Source of the DNA: Sphaeroforma arctica JP610
Taxonomy: Eukaryota; Opisthokonta; Ichthyosporea; Ichthyophonida
Assembly: GCF_001186125.1 (NCBI RefSeq)
Contig: NW_014040448.1
Location: 45,295-86,843 of the forward strand
Reading direction: 5' to 3'
Length of the DNA stretch: 41,549 bases
Positions 13,885 through 23,651 of the stretch are shown here, piece after piece. Positions within the stretch are counted from its first letter, which is position 1; each line of letters starts with the position of its first letter. The position numbers were made by a program, and so were the translations under genes. The notes beneath the pieces are model-generated. The model was not told the origin of the DNA. It was given only the letters and a program-made list of their open reading frames with translations, and ran no database searches.

Positions 13885-15324
13885 ATGTAACATGTATATG
13901 AAACGAACCCAAAATTTAGCGTATGTTCATTTGCCAGATCGTCCTCAGTCAACGACACCTCGTAGAGATAGAGTATATATCAGAGTTAAGTATATGTCTG
14001 AGTTAGGACGATAAAGTATAAGAACGTTTTAGTTTTTATCCACTCACACTGACTTTCAAAAACGCGCTGAGATCACTCACGATTCGCAGAGATGCATGAA
14101 GATCTGTTCAGACGTTTACTCCCCACATATAACCTTCACTTTGATCTACACTCTGTTAGGCATTACGATCTCTTCCGAAATTCGACAAGCCACAATAAAT
14201 TGTGCGACCGAGTTGATCAGTCAGATCGACCAGACAGCTTTGGCTGCGTATAATGGCATCCAACAGGACCCCGATGCAGCAGACAAGAAGAAAATGGCCA
14301 CTCAGAAAACACTGCTTATCGATGCTTTGTATCGTAAAGCCCGTGCTTACGCCGCTGCACACTCAGATGGTTAGTTGCGAAACTCAGATGCATGAATCGT
14401 GTGCTTTTTTGGGGGGCCATCGTCTGAATTTAATATCAAACTCTGGGGTTCTCTCGGTGCGGGCTTTGTTTTAGTCGTGCTATTTTCAGTGTTCGTTTGT
14501 TTGATGCACTGGTATATCCTCGAGGAACTGATTTGCTTGCCATTTATAATCACATTTGTGGTTGTCAGTCTATATGGATTTGAAACCCGTGAGTAATTAA
14601 ATGGGTGCATAATATTTAATAATCTCATCCCGGAATCAACTACTTGTATTCGTTTTAGCAGAAAACTTGGCTGCTCAGTTCACAGAGACGTACGAACAGC
14701 TATGCAAGTGGGTCGGTGACAAGGACAAGGCCGCGACAAGACGAGATACGTTGGAGCTGGTAGATCATGTTCTTCACCAGCGCTATGGTTCGGCTGTAAA
14801 GGTGAGTGGAAGCGCAACAATCGTACTCTTTCTCTTTGCAGTATATTTCGAGGCGCAATCACATATTGAATTTCGAATCGCATACAGGTTCGCGCACTTA
14901 ATCTCTGATTTCAATTCTAAACTCGAATCGATGCGTACATATTTTGGTTGAATATAGTACATGTACTTGAGTAACCGCGATGCCGCAGGGTCGATTCATA
15001 GTCGACTCTGCTGTCATTTGATGGACCCGCTTTATATCACTCTTGTGTCGTTTATAATAAAAATGTGCTCTCTCAGCGCGCGACTTACATATGTTGCCAT
15101 AGTTTACATACGTGCAACTCAACTTTACATATATTCCTTATGTCGGTGCATAAAAGCAGCTGGCCATAAAGGTGCTCAAATACTCTGTTGATGGCGATGT
15201 TGGCCGATTATTGAGCGATTACATCCGTGATGTCCTATCTTTGAAACTTGGCTGGTCTCATTTGCAGGAGCAGAACGCTCAGGCCGTCTTCCGCAATCTC
15301 CCCACGTCGATGCCATTGATGTAA
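423..15324 (+). CDS. TPP2: Tripeptidyl-peptidase II (25 exons recognised, start exon missing)
   Basis: TPP2 is a very large cytosolic serine exopeptidase that releases tripeptides from the N-termini of peptides made by the proteasome. I aligned conceptual exons to the remembered animal TPP2 sequence, and every junction is GT...AG with matching phase. Exons: 423-533, 822-939, 1637-1706, 1854-1956, 2632-3035, 3319-3563, 4084-4279, 4689-4753, 4976-5064, 5493-5573, 6030-6163, 6621-6726, 7544-7700, 8237-8343, 8827-9006 (or from 8830), 9159-9371, 10011-10157, 10826-11050, 11356-11477, 12228-12463, 13285-13401, 13656-13826, 14160-14369, 14659-14801, 15160-15324 (TAA stop). Together they encode about 1300 residues, against about 1250 in human. 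The frame is closed just upstream of 423, so at least one 5' exon is missing. Introns of 0.3-0.8 kb contain nothing else clear apart from the microsatellites and ORF listed separately. Least certain are acceptors 12228 and 13656 and the divergent exon 6030-6163. The gene looks intact. Confidence 0.93.
2571..2604 (+). promoter_or_regulatory. TPP2: 34-nt uninterrupted polypyrimidine tract before TPP2 exon 5
   Basis: A pure C/T run with a (TC)n core ends 27 nt before the AG at 2630-2631 that starts the exon coding [10 protein letters not shown]. Its place and purity suit a 3' splice-site tract, here grown by microsatellite expansion. Confidence 0.6.
7394..7414. repeat. (CA)n microsatellite in TPP2 intron
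   Basis: About ten CA units lie within the 817-bp intron 6727-7543. Nothing else in this intron looks functional. Confidence 0.9.
8155..8166. repeat. G12 homopolymer in TPP2 intron
   Basis: Twelve consecutive G residues follow TTTT inside intron 7701-8236. Runs like this are prone to length errors in assemblies. Confidence 0.85.
10541..10822 (-). other. Antisense 93-codon open frame inside a TPP2 intron
   Basis: An ATG-to-stop frame fills much of intron 10158-10825 on the opposite strand. Its composition is protein-like (lysine-, arginine- and tyrosine-rich, with [11 protein letters not shown] near the N-terminus) rather than simple sequence. I recognise no family. It could be a nested gene exon, a retro-inserted fragment or chance; nothing on either side shows splice partners. 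Confidence 0.2.
13854..13882. repeat. (TG)n microsatellite in TPP2 intron
   Basis: Roughly 14 TG units begin about 28 bp after the donor of exon 13656-13826, in an AT-rich intron. Confidence 0.9.
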
Positions 15325-15499
15325 TAGATCATAACATAGTTCCTAGAACACCATAAACTTAACATCCTAACGAATGGATGTATAATATATTGAGTCCATC
15401 TATATAGAGAAAGTAATATAAGTGATACGCAGCATAATATTTGCCGATAGCTCCATCGGATAAGACATGAGGTTGTTCGTATTATATCCAGATTTTCAG
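15325..15499 (+). other. TPP2 3' flank
   Basis: AT-rich sequence follows the TPP2 stop. It presumably holds the 3' UTR, but I see no canonical AATAAA signal that I would defend. No gene is visible. Confidence 0.4.
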
Positions 15500-15598
15500 T
15501 TCTTTCTTGCTGATTTGGATGACAAGCAGCATGATGTGATGGAGCGTTTGACAGTAAATGGAAGCAAATTTTGTTCCGATGAGGCTGGCTATTGGTGA
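15500..15598 (+). other. Orphan exon-like open frame (32 codons plus stop)
   Basis: A TTTTCAG acceptor is followed by a frame beginning FFLADLDDKQHDVMERL and ending GYW with a TGA stop. The residue mix is like real protein. It lies 175 bp after the TPP2 stop and matches nothing in the animal TPP2 C-terminus. It may be an alternative 3' exon, the end of a lost gene, or chance. Confidence 0.25.
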
Positions 15599-17991
15599 GG
15601 TCGCATATTTTGTGTTTCGATTGTTTATTAGGTATTTTTGGGTAAAAATAGTAAAGACACTTTTTTTTTAGTTAATATAAACATATCTTACCTAGGTCTC
15701 TAAATGAGATATCGAAGGCTACTGTGGGTGTCTATTCTCACACTCGAGTCGACATACATAATATATAGAGATAGGTGCAAAACATACGAATGACCAAACT
15801 GAATCCACCTCAACGTATACATGATCCTATTGACCTGCGTAGCGACTCGTATGAGGTGAACAGAAGAAACAATGGGTAGGGTGGGTGGAATTTTGAGATG
15901 AACAGGTGGTTGAACCGAGACTTCCGTAATACATGAAAGATGCGAATGGCCGCCGAGGGAAATACAGTGGGCAACCCCCGTGGATTAAGGGACTTGCAAG
16001 GTGTAATTTGATAGAAGGAAAGGACGGAAGTCACAAAATGAAACACCTTGCCAACTGGCACCTATTGCTATTTTTCATAACGTGCCGACGACCTGATGTT
16101 CATACATTGCTGCGGTGCAACATTTCCCACCAACAACTCTGAAGTATTCGAGTGCCATATGAAGCTTTCAACCCTGCATGGCGAAAAGGAGACAAATAAT
16201 TTGTGACTTAGCAAGACCACGCTCGTGAACTTCTTATGCGGCGCCCATATAGTGTACATTCTCATGCAGAGTATGGAAGATATCAAAGGAGATCTACGCA
16301 TACTGCGAGGAATAAACTATATCAGCAACTGTTTTACCAACGCCAACTTGGTCATCTACAAACTGGCGGACAACCCCAACGACCTCTTACTAGAATCATA
16401 CAAGGGACCGCTGATTCTCAAATGACTCAAGAAACAGGAAGTCATAACTCAATAGAACCTATGCGGTCACAACTTGGACAGCATAGCAGTATTCACTCGC
16501 CGAGCAGTCAAGTCTTACAGCTAGAAGGAAAAAGAAGAGGAGAACAGATAGATTAACAGGGTTGTATCTAATCGATTGACGGACGAGAGCAAGAGTAAGA
16601 TTTCAGATACACTTCCAAAAAAACTCCCCAAAGTTGAATTTCGAACCATTTCGGGATAATGTCACACAGCTATCCCAGAAACGCCCGGACAACACTCACA
16701 ACCCCAAATCGATATATACTCTGGTCATCATTACATCTACTAATCACAGCACGATGCTGTCTGCATCAACAACTCAGAACAACAACTCAGCAGCCACCAA
16801 AAAAATTCCCTTACGTCGTACTCGACTGCAAGAATCACATAAACACCGATAGTACCCAAGCCAGATAAATGAACGATACATAATAGGCACAATTCGCAAC
16901 CGATTAGAAAGCTGCGCATCATGACACGAGACACGATAAGGAATACAACTCGACGTAGACAATGGACATCGAAGTTATTCCAGAGTCACCGTTGTTGGAC
17001 AGTTTGCATGCTTCAGGTGATGATATTGAAAGCCTCTCCAAAAACAGTTTCATATCCTCAGAAAGTGAACGACAGCTCGCTCAGTTGATGACAGATGTGG
17101 AATCTAGTGGTTTGCTACCTCAGACACTTCCTCCGAAACGGTTAATAATGACAATCAGCCTCACATATACAACAACGTCTGAAATACCAAAGCTGCCAGG
17201 GTCTTTCACTGCCATTACCATTACCGAGTTGTCCTATCTGAGTATTAGGTGGCATCTCACCAAGTCGTATAGCAATAAAGAGATTCAAAGCAATAGTGTC
17301 GTAAAAAGCAGGTTGTCGGCTTTAAGCTGGGATTTCACTCGAGCACTGCGCCAACGCATTCGACATCAAGGTAACAAAATAAAAATACCACCAGCACAGA
17401 ATCCAGCGGTCCTGCAACAGATTAAACGGTCAACCTCATCGTCAACAACCCGCATAGTGCATTTAAGGACATAGTGGCCTCGAATTATTTCGACACCGCA
17501 GCCACATGGTCTAGGATGTCATCGATATATTGTTCATAAAGGCGAATGCTGCTATCGTCGAAGAAAAAAATGAAGTCAGCGACGAAATGATTGCTAAGAA
17601 AGGAAGTGTGAGAATGAGATGAAACTGCTCAAAGCGCAACTACTTACGGTATAAGAACATATACTATGTCAGCCAGAGAGTATAAAACTGGATGCAGCTT
17701 TATGACTGAATTACCAGACACGTCAGAGTATCAACAACATGTTTCTATACTGACTGCAACTCAATCTACACACATATATATTACGCAACTACTTATCGAT
17801 CAGCACTTGCACAGATGGTACAACACGTAGAAGAATATATAGAATCTCAACAAATCACACAACGGTATAATAATAACACTATTCAAACACAATTTACACT
17901 ACAACCAAAAAATATTATTTCTACTAATCAACAGACAATATTTATGAATCCGTGAAGAGTGTAGAACAGTAGACTTTAATCAAAGTAAAAA
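15599..17991. other. Intergenic region with degraded, unidentified open frames
   Basis: No confident gene is seen. Short plus-strand frames occur at 16225-16425 (contains NFLCGAHIVYILMQSMEDI) and 16962-17474 (170 codons, starts MDIEVIPESPLLDSLHAS, Ser/Thr-rich, ends with a basic stretch). Base composition changes after about 15.8 kb and direct or inverted repeats begin further on, so this is probably the edge of the mobile-element island. I could not assign either frame to a family. Confidence 0.35.
16962..17474 (+). CDS. Hypothetical protein, 170 codons
   Basis: The longest frame in the region just after TPP2. It opens with an acidic, serine-rich segment (about residues 1-55), continues with a Thr/Ser-rich middle and ends with a basic region containing RALRQRIRHQGNKIKI. 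The string YSNKEI resembles WSNKEI in the 18921 frame about 1.9 kb downstream; this is short and may be chance. No transmembrane segment or signal peptide is evident. It is probably a piece of the unidentified repeat family of this island, not a host gene. Confidence 0.25.
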   Translation: MDIEVIPESPLLDSLHASGDDIESLSKNSFISSESERQLAQLMTDVESSGLLPQTLPPKRLIMTISLTYTTTSEIPKLPGSFTAITITELSYLSIRWHLTKSYSNKEIQSNSVVKSRLSALSWDFTRALRQRIRHQGNKIKIPPAQNPAVLQQIKRSTSSSTTRIVHLRT

Positions 17992-18330
17992 ATGTGTAAC
18001 TTTTTGCACCTCAATATTGATTCTTACCTAAGGTGGGCCAGCTTTATTTCACACAATGGCACACCAAGTTTTAGCTCTCACCTAATGGTAGATGTGTTCT
18101 GTATTCATCGTCGTGAAATAACTCGCCGTATGTCTTCCATCGTTGCATCACTCACCCAGAGCTTCTCGCGGCAGTTCGACAATCTCAACTTCCCTTCAAT
18201 TTTCCAGCACCTCTCCAACGAATATGAAGCCTGATGTGCATATAGACTCGTAAAATTTGACCCAAATTGAGATGAATAATATTATCCCAAAGGTGTTTGT
18301 GCTAGTATCCAACCACTTGGGTTGGCCAAG
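17992..18330 (+). repeat. Copy A of an unidentified repeat (FPSIF / NNIIP motifs)
   Basis: The 80-codon frame 17992-18234 contains VFCIHRREITRRMSSIVASL and, near its end, FPSIF. About 60 bp on lies AATAATATTATCCC, which can be read as NNIIP. The same two elements recur in the same order on the minus strand at 19620-19390. Conservation is at protein level (VFC-HR-E-T, SSIV-SL, SF-R-F, FPSIF), with the DNA considerably diverged. The family is not recognised. Confidence 0.5.
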
Positions 18331-18859
18331 GTGAAATACTCATATGGTCAGTATGGGAATCTTTCTGCAGAACACTTTAACAATTCGATACTATTCAGTT
18401 TCGACTTCTCTACTACTTATTCTCACATTGATCATATGGTACTCTATAGCATGATGTAGGCTATGACCCACATAGGAGCGCAACTATTTTTCATATTGTT
18501 GCGGTTAAGAAACTGAATCAACTGTCGGAGATGGAAAAAGACACTCAAATAGCTCTCAGGAGTGAGTTAACTAATGATTTCATTAAACTAAAGTTTTCTT
18601 ACTGTAAAAACTTGCCTGAGATCTTAATTTCTTAAAATCCGAACATAAAAATGCTCATATTACTCAGAAGTATTCATACATGGCCGAACCAATTCGGTAC
18701 ACGACAAATGAACCAAATATTGTCGCTTATGCAGGATTGCAAGGGCAATGAAATAACAACATGAGCACTAGTATCGTGCAACAAAACATCCATCAACAAA
18801 ATATACAAGAAGTCAGTTCTTGAACTCCATGAGTATACAACGCGCGACCATTCGCGGAA

Positions 18860-19422
18860 TTTTTGAAATAAATAATATTATCCCTACCTCGGAGGTTGAC
18901 TGGGAATACAACTCGACTCAATGGCCAGCACAAATCCACTTACCCCTCTGACGCAACCCGCCTGGGCCCACGATAAACCATCACTGCGCTTCCCGTACCG
19001 TATCTATGCTCACCTGAAAACTGTACACAAAACCACGGGCGGGCGTACACCCGACTATGTAGCCCTCCGCCAACGCTGTGACGACATCAGGAAGAACTCA
19101 ACAAAACGTTGGTCCAACAAGGAGATCGCGGCAATGGCCCGGCGCCAATACCACTACCAACTGGTTATGGGTAAACCGTCAACCTCAAACCGAGACACAG
19201 CCAGACACGACAGCTTCAATCGCTGCTTCGAGTCTACACCAATCCGGCTCTGTGCTATGATTGTAACGAATACGTACATGTTCACATTGCTCGACTACCG
19301 CACCAACGGCTGTCTCTGCCCTGCCTGCCCCGGTAGCCACAAGTTCACTACCAGCCACTTTACCTGCATCCAACAACTGATTCGACGCATCCTGGTAGGG
19401 ATAATATTATTTATTTCAAAAA
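18860..19422. repeat. 563-bp segment bounded by perfect 29-bp inverted repeats
   Basis: The 29 bases at 18860-18888 (starting TTTTTGAAATAAATAAT) recur exactly as reverse complement at 19394-19422. The arms enclose about 505 bp that hold most of the frame at 18921-19472. Terminal inverted repeats around a short coding segment suggest a small DNA element. The arms are also the NNIIP part of the repeat family at 18.3 kb, so recombination between inverted family members is an alternative explanation. I found no clear target-site duplication. Confidence 0.55.
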
Positions 19423-19472
19423 TGGCAAGTATGTATGAAACAATGTATGAACATATGGTATGGCTCTCATAG
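18921..19472 (+). CDS. Hypothetical protein in the inverted-repeat segment, 183 codons
   Basis: The frame starts MASTNPLTPLTQPAW. It has a basic central part with RQRCDDIRKNSTKRWSNKEI, then a CLCPACPGSHKF segment with a CxxC pair and nearby His and Cys that could bind zinc (about residues 130-150), and runs out through the right inverted-repeat arm. The basic part plus the Cys pair could suit a nucleic-acid-binding protein of an element; that is inference. No family was recognised and no start or stop is confirmed. Confidence 0.3.
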   Translation: MASTNPLTPLTQPAWAHDKPSLRFPYRIYAHLKTVHKTTGGRTPDYVALRQRCDDIRKNSTKRWSNKEIAAMARRQYHYQLVMGKPSTSNRDTARHDSFNRCFESTPIRLCAMIVTNTYMFTLLDYRTNGCLCPACPGSHKFTTSHFTCIQQLIRRILVGIILFISKMASMYETMYEHMVWLS

Positions 19473-19724
19473 TCGCTGTAGTGGTTCAGGAAAGATTGAT
19501 GGGAAGAAGTGGTCAGTAAATTCCCGTTTGAAGCTTGGGCCAAGTGAGTCGACAATGGAAGATATGTGCTGAGTCAATTCGGGCCGGTGTTGACAAAACA
19601 CTGTTACTATCGAATGTTCCATGATAGCACAAACAATGGTGCACAATACCGTATACTCTGTCGTATGCGATGTGGCTATAGGCACTGCATCTCTCTGCGT
19701 TACATTAGACACGCACCAGTGCAA
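19390..19724 (-). repeat. Copy C of the unidentified repeat, inverted
   Basis: The minus-strand frame 19724-19467 contains VFCQHRPELTQHISSIVDSL and FPSIF, paralleling copy A on the plus strand. About 60 bp further along the minus strand the 29-bp arm gives FEINNIIPT. Homology therefore covers roughly 230 bp in opposite orientation, 1.3 kb apart. The two copies keep protein motifs while DNA identity is modest, so they arose from a coding sequence and are old. Confidence 0.5.
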
Positions 19725-20202
19725 GTAGAGTACCCGCCTCTGTGGTACGGATCGGGTCTGCGCCGTGTAGTGCCGCGGAATGGGTTAGTGCAGAGTACGA
19801 AATACCGAGAAGGACCAGGTTATCTGTCATAATCTGGTCGAGAAGTGAGGATGGGGGTAAGCCAATGTCGCACCAGACCACGGATGAATTCGGTATGTGT
19901 TGGCTGGCCTGGATCGGAAGTATCATAGTCGGAACCAACAAGCGCGATAATTTGGTTTGAACCGATATTTGGAAGTAGTACTTCAACAGCGTGATTAGCC
20001 GGGGTATAGGAAACATCTGTTGATGTGTCAGGGACGGGTGAGGGTACGATGGTTCTTCAACATGCTGGAGAAAACATCCAAGGTGTTCGTGGAGGGTCCA
20101 GATACCGTGGAAGTCGTGACACTCCTGTAATTGCTGAAGGAGGTCAGAGCCAATGGGCGGCAGTTTCGGGCCTATCACCGTACCCTCACCCGTCCCTGAC
20201 AC
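19705..20202 (-). CDS. Hypothetical protein, 165 codons, begins in the fold-back
   Basis: This minus-strand frame runs from inside the 20.0-20.3 kb hairpin toward copy C and overlaps it by 20 bp. It includes GLPPSSLLDQIMTDNLVLLG. Its first 90 codons lie in the hairpin, so part of the openness may reflect the inverted repeat. It may be the N-terminal side of the same unknown protein as copy C. No catalytic motif is recognised. Confidence 0.25.
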   Translation of the reverse strand: MSGTGEGTVIGPKLPPIGSDLLQQLQECHDFHGIWTLHEHLGCFLQHVEEPSYPHPSLTHQQMFPIPRLITLLKYYFQISVQTKLSRLLVPTMILPIQASQHIPNSSVVWCDIGLPPSSLLDQIMTDNLVLLGISYSALTHSAALHGADPIRTTEAGTLLALVRV

Positions 20203-20289
20203 ATCAACAGATGTTCCCTATACCCCGGCTAATCACGCTGTTGAAGTACTACTTCCAAATATCGGTTCAAACCAAATCATCGCGCTTGT
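19938..20289. repeat. Fold-back: 111-bp inverted repeat with 130-bp spacer
   Basis: The arm 19938-20048 recurs as reverse complement at 20179-20289 with two mismatches that I can find by eye. The spacer is 20049-20178. Near-identity means a young duplication, unlike the decayed sequence around it. Such palindromes can form stable hairpins in RNA or DNA. It abuts the broken end of the Helitron. It may also be an assembly artefact at a repeat junction. Confidence 0.85.
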
Positions 20290-20337
20290 ATTCACTTGCT
20301 CCCCGTTATTAAACAATTCCGACCATCTTTGACAGAA

Positions 20338-20939
20338 TTACCCTAGAAGCCTCTTGCCATACATGAAGCCCTCATCTATCTGTAGAAGAATAGTGTTTTG
20401 TAGAAGCGTTTGCTGTTGTGCGAATTCAGATTCGTTTCCAGACTTACTCAGGGAAACATCCTCCGTAGCCAGGCGCTTAAATTTACCTAGGCGGTCGAGT
20501 GTTGAACCACCTACGTTACCAGCTGCAGCACCAGTTGGAGCGGTGATGATTGAAGACATTGCATTAGCCGTCCAAAGCATTGTTATACCATGAAGAATCT
20601 TCATGACGTAGTTCTTCCCTGTTCCTGTGATGCCAGTAACGCACCAGCGTAATTCTGATGGCTGCTCTTCCAATAGATGCTCAAGGTATGCAGTGATCAC
20701 AGCACACTGTTCTTCGTTTCGAATAAAAGGCAATGGATCAATATAATGATTATCGTTGCTTCTAGGTATATAAAAATGTTACTTTTGGTCGTAAAATCTC
20801 TTGCGAACATCATGCAATACTTCTCTAAGTCTTCCTTGGTCTTGCCACCATTCCAATCCCGATTTGTGTTCGGTAGTGCACCTGTCTCCATCTCTGTGTA
20901 ATTAGTTACTAAATTTTCACTATTTTCGTTCATTACCAT
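20338..20939 (-). pseudogene. Helitron PIF1-like helicase, truncated
   Basis: A frame at 20733-20338 holds RNEEQCAVI, Walker A CVTGITGTGKNYVMK, TAPTGAAAGNVGGSTLDRL (motif Ia) and Walker B LLQIDEGFM, all in helicase order. The sequence then leaves the family, so motifs III-VI are missing. Upstream the frame 20939-20697 covers the linker. A one-base shift near 20.77 kb separates it from the helicase, after which YIPRSNDNHYIDPLPFI leads in. The cut end lies about 50 bp from the 20.3 kb fold-back. Confidence 0.85.
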
Positions 20940-21053
20940 TATTAATTAAAACATCCAGTGAAGTTTCAATGTGATTGCCACTTGCATGTGATCTATCGTT
21001 TCCGTTACGTGTTTTTTTGTCTCTACCATACGTTGCCTGCTGTGTTGCGCGTA

Positions 21054-21785
21054 CTACTGCATCCCGTACATGTTTAGGCGTATCGTCTCGATCAAGGAAA
21101 TCCCAAAAAAAAAAAATCCTATCAACTCATCTTCCGGCAAGCTCATAAACGATGCATCTTCGGCAGTTGTGAGGGGTTTGTCGTGTAAAAGTAGCACTGT
21201 TCTGCAATAGCTAGCTCTAAGAGGGCATGTCGCATACATGTCTCCATTATGGTATTCAGGAATCCCATTTTTGGATTCGATACTCCTCAAAACATATTCA
21301 TGAAAAGAATATTTCAATAAGTCCTCTAGTGTATCTTCACTATTAATGTCGTCTGTGTCTGAATTGTCGTCCTCCCAGCGCTTCTTGATGGCTTGTTTTG
21401 ACTTGATGAATTTGTCGAACATGTTATCGTGCAATCCTACATCGGTACTATCTTCTCCTCGTATTGCCATGTTAACCTGGTCTTGGTTTGACGCTGCATA
21501 GCATCGAAAAAAATAAAGAGACACTCTTTTGAACTTGCGTGAGCATGTGTACATTTTCTCATCACTTATAACCATACTACATTCGCCTGCCGAAATTTCT
21601 CTGCCTTTCATAATCTTACTATTCAAACGCTGAGCCATAGATTGTATGCTTGTGCCTGGTGGATTACTGTCAATTAGTGCCCGAAAAAAATCCTTAGCCT
21701 CATGTGCGCTAATATCTCCTTTACAGGCATAACCTACAACATAATCACTTATAGCTTGAAGATACGCATCTCTATTATCATACAT
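21054..21785 (-). pseudogene. Helitron catalytic-tyrosine region and linker
   Basis: Near the start is DYVVGYACKGD (residues 14-24), which fits the two-tyrosine motif Y--KY--K of Helitron Rep: Tyr15, Tyr19 and Lys22 are present. It continues with ALIDSNPPGTSIQSMAQRL, like the segment after that motif, and an acidic linker (DDNSDTDDINSEDTLEDLL). It ends in YATCPLRASYC and PLTTAEDASF, typical of the linker before the helicase. Confidence 0.65.
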
Positions 21786-21888
21786 ACGTGTACGCTGGAA
21801 GTGTCATCGTGCATGAAACACATTTCTGGCAAGCCTCTCCGTGCGCTGTTCGGGAGTTTCACTGGCTTGCGCTGCTTCCCATTTTGCC

Positions 21889-22368
21889 TCAGGTATTTTT
21901 TTCCAGTACCTGACCACCATATTTTTCTTTCTCGCGGTCTATCATTACACACCACTGTCTTATAGGCATACCCAAATCAGTTGCAACATTATTCCGCATG
22001 CCCAATATTAACTGAGTATCATAATTACCTGCCCATGCATAAGTCAATTCTCTTGCACCTTGGACTGCGCGAGGGTGATCACGTTCGCATTCGAGCACAG
22101 TTACGCCACGTCGTGTATCTAGGTACGGGTATTTTGATACTTTCTTCCCGTCGCTTCTCGCAGCGACATGTTTGTTCTGCACACCAGAATTCATTCTACA
22201 CTCCAATCTGTCCTCAAGTATACCGTCCTCATTTTTGATCGTGCCTGTCTTTCGCAAATAATATGAACTACATGTGTGCAGCGACGTGCGATTGATAACA
22301 TTAATTCGATGTCTTTGCTTCTCAATGTCCGCAGACATCAAAACCTCTTCTCCATAAACACTCAGCAC
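21889..22368 (-). pseudogene. Helitron segment between HUH and tyrosine motifs
   Basis: A 159-codon frame with a cysteine-bearing start and DTRRGVTVLECERDHPRAV, then LTYAWAGNYDTQLIL. The last string matches the block L-AWR-N-D-Q-I that sits between the HUH and catalytic-Tyr motifs of Helitron Rep. It adjoins the next piece with a frame change at about 21.8 kb. Confidence 0.65.
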
Positions 22369-23651
22369 TTAGTTTTTCTGCAATTCCTTCATGCCCTGGC
22401 CACTCGTTTACATTTCTCACTTCCGTCTCATGTACGTCTTCATTGCCACGTACGATTTTACGAGCTAGCTTTTGTAATCTCTCTCTCTCTCTGTCGTTTT
22501 CTTCGTCAACACATAATTCCGTACAGGCAACCTTAACAAGATTCTTATAGAACTCGGTGAGGCATTCAGCATCTGGATGGGAACGTTTACGTCCTGATGG
22601 ATGAAGAGCGCTGATCTCAGTTAGTACATGGGGAAGAGTGCCATTAATCTCCTTCGCTGCTCTCGCCTCCAACTGTTTTAGTCTACATTAGATCATTTCT
22701 ATATAATCCTGTGTTTGTTTGTCAGTTTCATCATCGTCATGCGTCATCTTACATATGCGAAGTGTTTCGTCTAATAAAGTATGTAGAACTGAACAAGAAC
22801 TTATTTTCATAAGCAATACGAGAAGGTGGATTGCCCCTCTACTTTTAGCAAACTCGTATCGTGCCCACCAGTCGTTTATGCCTAGACCCTCGTTTAGTAC
22901 TATCTTGAACTAGGTTTTGCATCGAAGTACAAAGTATCTATTCAATACTTGAGGGTAATCCTGAAGAATTCGATGAACTCGCCGAGCTCCTGCTATTTCC
23001 AGTTCTGGGTCAATTTATCAGCTTCTTTATCACGACCCCACTTACGTAGCAATGCAGCCAGACACGTATGTAGATTACGCCAATGATATTCAGCCATGGT
23101 AGCGGACGTGAATACAAGTAGCGTTTCTTCTTTTGTTTTAAATAAGTGCTTGACCATTGCTTCTACTTCCTGCCTCCGAGCCCACCAATATTGTGCAATT
23201 CCTTTAACGCCTATACCATGTCCCGTGAACTTAAAAAGGCCAGTGAGCCGATAGTGTGACCTTGAAACCCACCGTTATTCGGTCCTCCTGTTGTCCGTTC
23301 ATTGCTTACTGTATTTCCATAGTCTGGTGTGTCGGTACCACGCTCCTTGTGCAATATAGTACGCAAATCACTAAGAGTAGCCGGTGTGTCCGCTCCAAGT
23401 TGTTTGACACAATGTACTGAACTTCCCATACGAGAACTAAAAAGTCGAGTGCCTTTCATATCGACCATCAGGTGCATTGATAAAATATGCACTCCATTCA
23501 AAACGTTTGGGCGCGTTTCTCGTGGTGCACGTCTTTCTAGACCGCCAGGGATGTCGTTGTATGCTATTTCCTCAGGTGATGTGTACTTCTCTGGCATGAA
23601 AATACAAGGCCAAGCCTTGCCTTCGAAATATGCTATCTTTTTTATATCCAA
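22369..23651 (-). pseudogene. Helitron Rep (HUH nuclease) region, degenerate
   Basis: The frame 23651-23211 opens near FEGKAWPCIFMPEKY, equivalent to the E-KAFP-LFP block. A frame change near 23.2 kb leads to LLVFTSATMAEYHWRNLHTC, the counterpart of LF-T-S--D--WP-L. Then DWWARYEFAKSRGAIHLLV (about 22.87-22.81 kb) aligns with the HUH site, usually written -EFQ-RG-PHIH-LL. Only the first His is present here; Leu stands at the second position. The block also has stops, so the nicking activity is lost. Confidence 0.7.

Larger units (their letters stand above)
5493..15324 (+). other. TPP2: TPP2 C-terminal half (jelly-roll and helical regions)
   Basis: Exons from 5493 onward encode the non-catalytic part that builds the spindle-shaped TPP2 complex in known members. 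Landmarks that line up with the animal protein are [41 protein letters not shown], a block ending [63 protein letters not shown] and [12 protein letters not shown]. The order is collinear with human TPP2 throughout. The linker encoded by exon 6030-6163 is the least conserved piece. The C-terminus ends in PLM* and is slightly different from the animal tail. Confidence 0.88.

Noticed and set aside
14093-14159. Short exon with EMHEDLFRR before TPP2 exon 14160
   Set aside because: Phase allows 13826 to join 14160 directly, giving the family sequence; no good donor follows this piece.
20025-20312. Plus-strand frame MSGTGEGTMVLQHAG as a gene
   Set aside because: It comes from the fold-back; the same start appears on the other strand.
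20343-20346. CTAG as the 3' terminus of the Helitron
   Set aside because: The helicase is cut mid-domain there and no subterminal hairpin is convincing; four bases occur by chance.
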